Positions 28,909 to 35,289 of a DNA stretch of 39,966 bases are shown here, in pieces. The position numbers and the translations under genes were made by a program. The number at the start of each line of letters is the position of its first letter. Within the stretch, counting starts at the first letter, position 1. This DNA comes from Chthoniobacterales bacterium. Lineage in GTDB: Bacteria > Verrucomicrobiota > Verrucomicrobiia > Chthoniobacterales > JACTMZ01. The stretch lies in the NCBI GenBank assembly GCA_017853515.1, contig JAFMJK010000001.1:1-39966 (forward strand), written 5' to 3'. Below the pieces are notes generated by a model, which was given only the letters and a program-made list of their open reading frames with translations, did no database searches and had not been told where the DNA came from.

Positions 28909-30036
28909 TTACGCCGCCGCCGGCAACCGGCGGTCGAGGTCGGAAAGCAGCGCGGTGAATTCGCGCGTTTCGCGACGCCAGCGCTCGATGGCTTGGCGGG
29001 AAATCTCTACTTGCTCGGTCATGGCTTTCTCGAGCGCCTCGTAGTTGGCGGCGAGGCGCGCGCTCAGGTGGTCGAACATCTCGTGCATCTGGTGACCGAA
29101 GACGGCGGCGATGCTCTCCGGTTGCTGCAGTTGCGCTTCGGCGCGGCGGCGCGCCTCGTTCATTTCGGCGAGCAGGATTTTTCCGTCGGGCACGCGGCGC
29201 AGATCGCTGACCAGCCCCAGCTTTTCCAGCGTCCATATCGTCCACTTGGTCGGGTCGAAATTGGTTTTTTTCACCCCGTTGCGGTAGTCGTGCTGAAACT
29301 CGTGGTGGTAGTTGTGGTAGCCTTCGCCGAAGGTGAAGAGCGCCATGATCGCGCTGTCGCGGGCGCTGCAGCGGGCGGAATAAGGCTGGTTGCCCACCGT
29401 GTGGCAGAGCGAGTTGATGAAGAAGGTGCTGTGCTGGACGGCGAAAACGCGCAGGACGCCGGCAAGGAGGAATCCGCCTAGGGCGCCCGACGGTCCGTTC
29501 CAAAGGTAGCCGAGCAGCGCGGGCACGCCGAAACCGACGGCAAAGGCGAGCGGGATGCACCAGCGATGCTGCCACATGACAAGTTTGTCGCGGCGCAGAT
29601 CGTTGACGTTGTCCATGGGCAACTCCGGTGAGAGTTTGAAAAGCAACCATCCGATGTGAGCCCACATAAACCCCTTGGTGATGTCGTAGGGATCATCCTC
29701 GTGATCGACGTGCTTGTGGTGCTTGCGGTGGTCGGAACACCAGTCCAGAACCGAGTTTTCGAAGGCGCAGGCGCCGAAGACCAGAGCGGTCAATTTGACG
29801 GGCGCCTTGGCTTTGAACGAGAGGTGGGAGAATAACCGGTGGTAGCCGAGAGTGATGCTCAGCCCCGTGGTGATGTAGAAGAAAAGAAACAGGCCCACCT
29901 GGAACCAGTCGAGGCCATAGTGCCAGATGTAGAGAGGGACTGCGGTGACGGCCAAGGTATTGATGACGGCGAGGAAAATGCTCGTCGTCCAGTTGACGCG
30001 CCCCCAGGGGATGCGCGTGAGCAGAGGTATTTGCAT
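28909..30036 (-). CDS. Acyl-CoA/fatty acid desaturase with C-terminal helical extension
   Basis: Integral membrane di-iron desaturase of the delta-9 type, introducing a double bond into acyl chains. The three histidine boxes are intact: GYHRLFSH, SDHRKHHKHVDHEDDPYDI and HNYHHEF in FTFGEGYHNYHHEFQHDYRN. Four or so hydrophobic spans surround them, beginning FLAVINTLAVTAVPLYIW. The core ends near residue 290. About 85 further residues form a charged, heptad-like helical tail (LLAEMNEARRRAEAQLQQPE, LEKAMTEQVEISRQAIERWR), giving 375 residues against about 300 for many bacterial relatives. ATG 30036 starts MQIPLLTRIPWGRVNW. Cofactor reductases are not nearby. Confidence 0.92.
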   Translation of the reverse strand: MQIPLLTRIPWGRVNWTTSIFLAVINTLAVTAVPLYIWHYGLDWFQVGLFLFFYITTGLSITLGYHRLFSHLSFKAKAPVKLTALVFGACAFENSVLDWCSDHRKHHKHVDHEDDPYDITKGFMWAHIGWLLFKLSPELPMDNVNDLRRDKLVMWQHRWCIPLAFAVGFGVPALLGYLWNGPSGALGGFLLAGVLRVFAVQHSTFFINSLCHTVGNQPYSARCSARDSAIMALFTFGEGYHNYHHEFQHDYRNGVKKTNFDPTKWTIWTLEKLGLVSDLRRVPDGKILLAEMNEARRRAEAQLQQPESIAAVFGHQMHEMFDHLSARLAANYEALEKAMTEQVEISRQAIERWRRETREFTALLSDLDRRLPAAA

Positions 30037-30088
30037 GGAGTTGGTGGAGTGAGCGGCGCCTTCGCCGGATGGGACCTGAATACTACCC

Positions 30089-30123
30089 GCAGACCGGCCC
30101 CGGCGCAACCCCGACCGGTCTGC
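30089..30123. promoter_or_regulatory. Inverted repeat between divergent desaturase and permease genes
   Basis: GCAGACCGG (30089-30097) and CCGGTCTGC (30115-30123) are perfect nine-base arms separated by 17 bases. They lie in the 132-bp divergent gap, so this could be an operator for a dimeric regulator. It could also be a chance GC-rich stem. Confidence 0.4.
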
Positions 30124-30168
30124 CGGTTGCCTTTTGTCTCCGGGTCGTTTCAACTGAAGGGCTTCTCC

Positions 30169-31086
30169 ATGGATCACTGGTTTTGGTTCAGCGCGTCGGA
30201 TTTCGCCTTCAGCTTCCTCAGCGTGGTGCTGGAAGGCGTTCCCTTCATCCTCGTCGGCGTGCTGCTCAGCGGGTTGGTCGATGTTTTCCTCCCGCCCCGC
30301 TTGCTGGCCCGAGTGCTTCCGCGCCATCCCGCGGCAGGGATCTTGCTCGGCGGCTTGCTCGGAGCGGTTCTCCCAATGTGCGAATGCGGCATCGTGGTCG
30401 TCATTCGCCGGCTCCTGCGCAAAGGCCTGCCGCTGTCCAATGCCATGGCCTACATGCTCGCCGCGCCGGTGGTGAATCCGGTCGTGGCGCTCAGCACCTA
30501 CGCCGCGTTCCGCGGTCAGGGCGCGCTGGAAATGACTTTGTGGCGCATGGGCCTTGCTTTCGGTGTGGCGGTTGTCATCGCCACCATCGTGCTTTTCCTC
30601 GGCCGCGGATTTGTCCTGCGTCCCGACCTGCAGACCGCCGATGCGCCGGACGAGGGCTCCGACCATCGCAGCCGGGCGGAGAAATGGGCTTCCGCCGTCC
30701 GGTCCGCGGTCGGCGACTTTCTCGATGTGACAGTCTACTTCCTCTTGGGCGCGGCGGTGGCGACTTTGTTCAACACGAGCGTCAACCAGCAGTTGATCAT
30801 GCCTTTGGCCGAGGACCGTGCGCTTTCCGTCGCGGGCATGATGGGCCTGGCCGCGATCCTTTCGCTTTGCAGCACGTCCGATGCTTTTGTCGCGGCGACC
30901 TTCACCGCGTTTTCCTCGGCCTCCAAACTCGCGTTCCTTGTCTTCGGTCCCATGATGGACCTGAAACTTGTCTTCATCTACGGCCTCGTTTTCCGCAAGC
31001 GCTTCATTGCTTGCCTTGTCGTGCTGCTCTTCGTCCTCGTTTGGCTGGCCTGCACGCAATTGCCCATCGACAACTTCCGCGGATGA
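30169..31086 (+). CDS. DUF318/UPF0718 family permease (YraQ/YcgR-like)
   Basis: A 305-residue polytopic membrane protein of the two-repeat permease family DUF318. Each half carries the family motif: the first is AVLPMCECGIVVVIRRLLRK followed by LSNAMAYMLAAPVVNPVVAL, the second is GLAAILSLCSTSDAFVAATF with a matching MMDLKLVFIYGLVF segment. About eight hydrophobic spans are visible. Substrate is not established; the cysteine pairs in the motifs (MCECG, LCSTSDA) hint at a metal or thiol. ATG 30169 follows AAGGG. The stop overlaps the TIGR03943 partner by four bases. Confidence 0.88.
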   Translation: MDHWFWFSASDFAFSFLSVVLEGVPFILVGVLLSGLVDVFLPPRLLARVLPRHPAAGILLGGLLGAVLPMCECGIVVVIRRLLRKGLPLSNAMAYMLAAPVVNPVVALSTYAAFRGQGALEMTLWRMGLAFGVAVVIATIVLFLGRGFVLRPDLQTADAPDEGSDHRSRAEKWASAVRSAVGDFLDVTVYFLLGAAVATLFNTSVNQQLIMPLAEDRALSVAGMMGLAAILSLCSTSDAFVAATFTAFSSASKLAFLVFGPMMDLKLVFIYGLVFRKRFIACLVVLLFVLVWLACTQLPIDNFRG

Positions 31087-31937
31087 ACAAGCGCACGCTC
31101 ACGCTCGTCACCCTCCTGCTCTGGGGAACGCTGATGCTCGGGTTTTGGCTGAGCGGGCGCATCGTGGCTTATTTGCATCCGCAGTTTCACATGCTGGTCG
31201 CCTGCGCCGGCGCGGCGCTTCTGCTCCTCGCTCCCGCATGGTGGTGGGCCACGCGCGGGACGGCCGAGGGGTGCTCGGATTGCGGCTGCCATCACGGCCA
31301 CGACGAGGAACCGCGCAGCGCGATGAGTGCGGGGGCGGTCTTTGCTTTTGCGGTCCTGCTGCTCCCGGTCAGTGCCGCGACGTTCTGGTCTCCCGGCCAG
31401 TTCGGCGAGGCGGCGGTGATCAACCGCGGCATCGTCTCGAGCATCGCGCAGTTGCCCGCAGCCGGTCCGCCGACCCCGGCCGGGTTGGACGATGCGCCGC
31501 TCCTCGGTGATGGTGAAATCATCCCCGACGTGGATGACTGGCCGGAGGGGCAGGAGGAGGGCGTGGAATTCTACACGCGCGGTCCGGACGGCGCGATCCA
31601 GTTGGAGACGATCGACCTTCTCTTCGCCGCCGAAGAACCCGGACTGCGCGACGAGTTCGACAACCAGCGCGTATCCGTCGTCGGGCAATATGTTCCGCCG
31701 CGCGACGGCGGGACGAACTTCGATCTCGTGCGCATGATGATGGTCTGTTGCGCGGCCGACGCGCGGCCGATCGGCGTCGCGGTGGAGACAGCCCACGCCC
31801 CGGATGTCCCGCGCATGGGCTGGGTCCGCGTCACCGGCACGGCGCGTTTCGTCGAAGAAGGAGGCCTGCGCCAGCCGCGTTTGACCGCGGAAAAAATCGA
31901 GGAAGTCCCAGCGCCGAGTGAAACGGTCCTTTACTAA
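31083..31937 (+). CDS. TIGR03943 family putative permease subunit
   Basis: Partner protein usually encoded right after DUF318 permeases (as YcgQ with YcgR in Bacillus subtilis). The 284-residue product has two or three N-terminal spans (TLVTLLLWGTLMLGFWLSG, FHMLVACAGAALLLLAPAWW), then a Cys/His-rich loop CSDCGCHHGHDEE (residues about 63-75) that looks metal-binding. A further span follows (AVFAFAVLLLPVSAATFW). The C-terminal domain carries VVGQYVPPRDGGTNFDLVRM and MMVCCAADARPIGVAVE, the CC-AD signature of the family. It overlaps the permease by four bases and the lipocalin gene by 20. Confidence 0.85.
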   Translation: MNKRTLTLVTLLLWGTLMLGFWLSGRIVAYLHPQFHMLVACAGAALLLLAPAWWWATRGTAEGCSDCGCHHGHDEEPRSAMSAGAVFAFAVLLLPVSAATFWSPGQFGEAAVINRGIVSSIAQLPAAGPPTPAGLDDAPLLGDGEIIPDVDDWPEGQEEGVEFYTRGPDGAIQLETIDLLFAAEEPGLRDEFDNQRVSVVGQYVPPRDGGTNFDLVRMMMVCCAADARPIGVAVETAHAPDVPRMGWVRVTGTARFVEEGGLRQPRLTAEKIEEVPAPSETVLY

Positions 31938-33021
31938 CTTCGCCCTGCTCTTCGCCTTGGCGGCTTGTGTCCGGGCCGAGGGGTCGCCCGATTGGAAACA
32001 GGCGCTGCCCGGATGGCGTTACGAATTCCCGCGCGACCATCACGCGCACCCGGATTTCAAAACCGAATGGTGGTATTTCACCGGCAATCTCGAGGCGGAG
32101 GACGGACGCCGTTTCGGTTTCCAGCTCACCTTTTTCCGTCAGGGCGTGCGGCGCGGCGCGGCGGACAGCCGCTTTGCCGTGGATGACATCAAGCTGGCCC
32201 ACTTCGCGGTGACCGATATCGGTGCGCGGCGTTTTCATCATGCCCAGAAAGTTTCCCGCGGCGCGTTCGGCGAAGCCGGCTTTGCCGATGGCGACCGCAT
32301 CGCCTGGATCGGGGATTGGGAACTTGTGTCGACCGGCGAGGGAAAGTTCCGCTTGGCGGCGCGCGACAAGGATTTTGCCCTGTCGCTTGATCTCGCCGCG
32401 GGCAAACCGCCGGTCTTCCACGGCGAGAACGGCGTGAGTCAAAAATCGGCCGGCGAGGGGAGAGCTTCGCATTATTACTCGTTCACCCGACTCCAGGCGT
32501 CGGGAACCCTCGAACTCGAAGGCAAACCGATCGCCGTGCGCGGCCTTGCCTGGTTCGACCAGGAGTGGGCGACCAACCAGCTGACCGAGAACCAAACCGG
32601 ATGGGATTGGTTCAGCATGCAGTTCGACGATGGAAGCGAACTGATGCTTTTCCAAATCCGGCTCAAGGATGGCGGACGCGATCCGTTCTCCCACGGCACG
32701 TGGATCGCCGCCGATGGCAAGGCTGTGCCGATCAAGCACGCCGACTTCGAACTGCAACCGGGACGCACTTGGCGCAGCGGCGAGACGCGCGGCGAATATC
32801 CCGTCGAATGGTCGGTGCGCATTCCCAAACTCGCCCTGGAAGTCGCGGTCGAGGCGGCCCTCGACGGACAGGAACTCGTCCTTCGTCCCATTTCTTACTG
32901 GGAAGGAAGTGTCGTCGCGCGCGGTCGGCGTGGTGACGCGGCCGTCACGGGACGCGGCTATCTCGAGATGACCGGATATGCGGGCGGTTTGGTTGGACTG
33001 CAAGCGCCCGGGCAACGCTGA
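31918..33021 (+). CDS. AttH/CrtC-like lipocalin-domain lipoprotein
   Basis: A 367-residue exported protein. The N-terminus SFTNFALLFALAACVRAEGS fits a lipoprotein signal (lipobox LAAC), although a type I signal cleaved after CVRA is possible. The mature part matches the AttH/carotenoid 1,2-hydratase (CrtC-like) double-lipocalin family: LPGWRYEFPRDHHAHPDFKT, EWWYFTGNLEAEDGRRFGFQ, QLTFFRQGVRR, a mid-protein ASHYYSFTRLQASGTLELEG, and LAWFDQEWATNQLTENQTGW with DWFSMQFDDGSELMLFQIR. Such proteins bind or hydrate hydrophobic ligands. Start GTG 31918 lies inside the TIGR03943 gene, so the three genes are likely coexpressed. Confidence 0.82.
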   Translation: MKRSFTNFALLFALAACVRAEGSPDWKQALPGWRYEFPRDHHAHPDFKTEWWYFTGNLEAEDGRRFGFQLTFFRQGVRRGAADSRFAVDDIKLAHFAVTDIGARRFHHAQKVSRGAFGEAGFADGDRIAWIGDWELVSTGEGKFRLAARDKDFALSLDLAAGKPPVFHGENGVSQKSAGEGRASHYYSFTRLQASGTLELEGKPIAVRGLAWFDQEWATNQLTENQTGWDWFSMQFDDGSELMLFQIRLKDGGRDPFSHGTWIAADGKAVPIKHADFELQPGRTWRSGETRGEYPVEWSVRIPKLALEVAVEAALDGQELVLRPISYWEGSVVARGRRGDAAVTGRGYLEMTGYAGGLVGLQAPGQR

Positions 33022-33055
33022 TCCCAGCAGTGGAAAAAATTCAAAAAGAGCACCG

Positions 33056-33115
33056 ACGGCGAGGACGCCGCCGCTACAATGTCATGTGGAGGTATAGCGT
33101 CGGTGTTCCCGCCGT
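33056..33115. repeat. Diverged GTAGCG-type inverted repeat
   Basis: Arms 33056-33077 (ACGGCGAGGACGCCGCCG...) and 33094-33115 are imperfect 22-base complements (about 17 pairs). The outer edges resemble the TGTAGCGGCGG family at 18220. It lies in the 277-bp gap after the lipocalin gene. Short frames across this gap are not genes. Confidence 0.6.
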
Positions 33116-33196
33116 TGCTTCCTTTTTATCTTTGGTGCGCAAACGCGCTCGGCAAAGAGTGATACGAATCGCGAAAAGTTTTTTGACGATTGGAAA

Positions 33197-33263
33197 GGTG
33201 GATCGCGCCGTCCCGGCGCGATATCCGAGTCAGGCCATCGCGATGGGGACATCGCGATCCACC
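33197..33263. repeat. 67-bp two-hairpin repeat, full copy (type copy)
   Basis: Terminal inverted repeats GGTGGATCGCG and CGCGATCCACC bound two hairpins, CGCGCC-GTCCC-GGCGCG and ATCGCGAT-GGGGAC-ATCGCGAT, with linker ATATCCGAGTCAGGCC. Same length as the copies at 9894 and 28824. It lies between the convergent lipocalin and LMF1-fusion genes, 35 bases from the latter's stop. Confidence 0.85.
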
Positions 33264-33298
33264 TCGCTCAAAGTCTTGAACCTTCCGGAACTTCACAT

Positions 33299-35179
33299 TT
33301 AGCGGGGGCGCGGTTGGAGTTCGCCTTGGATGGTGTATTGCGGCAGCGGTTGCGATGTCCACACGCGACCCGACGCGCGGCGCTCCGCGGGCGAGGCAAA
33401 CTCCAGCAACTCGAGTCGCAGCCGGAACAGTCGCGGCGTCAGATCGGCAGCGCCGCCGGGCGAAAGCAATCCTTTCACCTCGGGAGAACCTTCCTGCAGA
33501 CGCGCGAGCAGCGGCATCATCCAAGCCGGGGGTTGTCCGCGTTCGCGATATTCCAGCGCCGCGAACCACATCTGCCAGTCGAGCCGCGGCATGTGCGGCA
33601 TGAAGAAGGGCAAAGTGCTGTCCGCCGCATCCATTTTGTAGGGAAAGCGGTAGGCTGCCCAGTTGACGCCGTCCGCGCTCGCCTCGACGGTGATTTCGGG
33701 ACGCTCGACGGTCATGACGCTGAACAATCCGTAGGAATTGGTGCTGCGGAAGGGCGCGACGGGGCCAAGCACGGGGCCGATCCAGGCGGGCGGACAAAGT
33801 CGCAACACCATGAGCAGCGTGATCGCGGTCGGCACGAGGATTGCCGCGGCCAGCCACGGGACGAGAACGCGCTGCAGCTTCGGCAGCGAACGTGTTTTTC
33901 CGGACGCGAAAAAATTTCGCACGCGCGCCGGCCATGATTGGTCGTCGACCAGCGCGAGGCAGAGTGCGAGGGTGAGGAGGTTGAAAAATCCGTAGTGCCC
34001 CGTGGCCATGATCAACACCATGAGCAGGGTGAATCCCCAAAACGCGACCATGCGCAGGCGTCGCGGAGCGAAAATGAAAAACGGCAGCACGAGCTCGATA
34101 AAGAACGTGCCGTAAAGCGAGAGGCGCTGGAACCACGCGGGGAGTTGCCCGGCCCACCAGCTGGCCCACACCGGAATCGGCTGGGTGAAATAGTGATAGT
34201 CCAGCGCGGTGCCCTCGAGCCACGCGTTCATCCCGTCCGCGTTGTAGCCGTAAAATTTGACCACGCCCGATTCGAACATGAGGCGGAAGAGCAGCCACCA
34301 GACAAGGAGGCGTCCCCAGCGCGAAGGTTCGCTCGATCCGCGGGCGAGATGGCGACGCCACGGAACATAGATGGCCGCGAGCAATGCGGCCTCCAGGAGC
34401 AGCGCGTCCCATTGGAAGTTGAGAAACACCGGCACCGTCGCGGCGAAGGACAAATAGCAAGCCCATGCGACCAGCGCGGACAGGGCGGGAACGAGCCCGA
34501 GCGCGAGGAGCAGCGAAGCCGCCGTGCCCACGGCCAACCAAGCGTGCAGGTGGGCGTCCGATGCGCCCCACCACAAAAAGGACGGCATGTTAAGCCAGGC
34601 CTGCGCCATCCCGCCGTTGTTGCGGAAATGGTTTTCCGCCGCGGCGAGTTGTTCGCCCACGGGGAGGATGCCGCGGGAGCCGGCCAATCCGTCGATCTGC
34701 ACCCAGAGCGAAACGAAAGCGCTGAGAAAAACAAGGCCGATGGCGCGCGGGAAGATCCAGCCCGAGACTTGGTATGACGACGCGATGGCTCCCGGACCCC
34801 AGAGCAGCTTGGTCAGCGCGGTGAAAAACGGCCGGTGTTCCGCGACAAAACGGTAGGACGCTTCGCTGACTAAGCGGAAGGGCGGAATTGCCCGGTGCAG
34901 AGCGAGAAAGAAACGCGCCCGCAGACTGTGCGGCGCGAGCGCGGCCAGCGCAGCTTCGGCGCCGGTGAGCAACGAGCCGTCGGCCTGCGCCAGAACGATG
35001 CGCTCCGGCGGCAATCCGCCCGCCGCCTCGACGACGCGGGCGGGCGCGTTTTGCACCACTTCGTAGTCCGTGCTTTCGCCGGTCGCCTGCCGCCAGCGGT
35101 CCGCCCAGCGCCGGCAGAAGTCGCAGTCCCGGTCCCAATAAAGGACCGGTTTCGGCGGGGGTGCGGCGCTCGGGTCCAT
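33299..35179 (-). CDS. DCC (DUF393) thiol-redox domain fused to lipase maturation factor (LMF1) domain
   Basis: A 626-residue membrane protein with two modules. Residues 10-120 are a thioredoxin-like DCC/DUF393 domain (PVLYWDRDCDFCRRWADRWR, with a CxxC motif, and PPERIVLAQADGSLLTGAEA). Residues about 150-600 match the lipase maturation factor family: IDGLAGSRGILPVGEQLAAA, LNFQWDALLLEAALLAAIYV, MFESGVVKFYGYNADGMNAW, ALDYHYFTQPIPVWASWWAG, YGTFFIELVLPFFIFAPRRL, FRSTNSYGLFSVMTVERPEI and RLDWQMWFAAL. About eight spans are visible. Eukaryotic LMF1 helps fold secreted lipases in the ER. The fusion to a redox domain suggests an envelope folding or redox role here. It is divergent from the PBP gene. 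Confidence 0.85.
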   Translation of the reverse strand: MDPSAAPPPKPVLYWDRDCDFCRRWADRWRQATGESTDYEVVQNAPARVVEAAGGLPPERIVLAQADGSLLTGAEAALAALAPHSLRARFFLALHRAIPPFRLVSEASYRFVAEHRPFFTALTKLLWGPGAIASSYQVSGWIFPRAIGLVFLSAFVSLWVQIDGLAGSRGILPVGEQLAAAENHFRNNGGMAQAWLNMPSFLWWGASDAHLHAWLAVGTAASLLLALGLVPALSALVAWACYLSFAATVPVFLNFQWDALLLEAALLAAIYVPWRRHLARGSSEPSRWGRLLVWWLLFRLMFESGVVKFYGYNADGMNAWLEGTALDYHYFTQPIPVWASWWAGQLPAWFQRLSLYGTFFIELVLPFFIFAPRRLRMVAFWGFTLLMVLIMATGHYGFFNLLTLALCLALVDDQSWPARVRNFFASGKTRSLPKLQRVLVPWLAAAILVPTAITLLMVLRLCPPAWIGPVLGPVAPFRSTNSYGLFSVMTVERPEITVEASADGVNWAAYRFPYKMDAADSTLPFFMPHMPRLDWQMWFAALEYRERGQPPAWMMPLLARLQEGSPEVKGLLSPGGAADLTPRLFRLRLELLEFASPAERRASGRVWTSQPLPQYTIQGELQPRPR

Positions 35180-35232
35180 GCTGGCAATCAGCCTGCAACG
35201 GTGTATGTTCGCTGTCCAGTTGTCCCCGGGCC

Positions 35233-35262
35233 GGCCGGCGCATCACGGGTGCCGGCCTTTTT
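35233..35262 (+). terminator. Terminator-like hairpin in the PBP gene leader
   Basis: GGCCGGC (35233-35239) pairs with GCCGGCC (35251-35257), loop of 11 bases, followed by TTTTT. It lies 28 bases before the PBP start and between two divergent genes, so it cannot end a known upstream gene on the plus strand. It may attenuate PBP expression, or be fortuitous. Confidence 0.5.
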
Positions 35263-35289
35263 GGCCTGCGGGACAGACGACGAGGCCTC

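Noticed and set aside
9894..33263. Palindromic repeats considered as a CRISPR array
   Set aside because: The copies are dispersed, inverted in orientation and not regularly spaced by unique spacers; no cas genes are present.
33030..33302. 90-codon open frame after the lipocalin gene
   Set aside because: It reads through two palindromic repeats. The DRAVPAR/IAMGTSRST peptide is just the translated 67-bp repeat.
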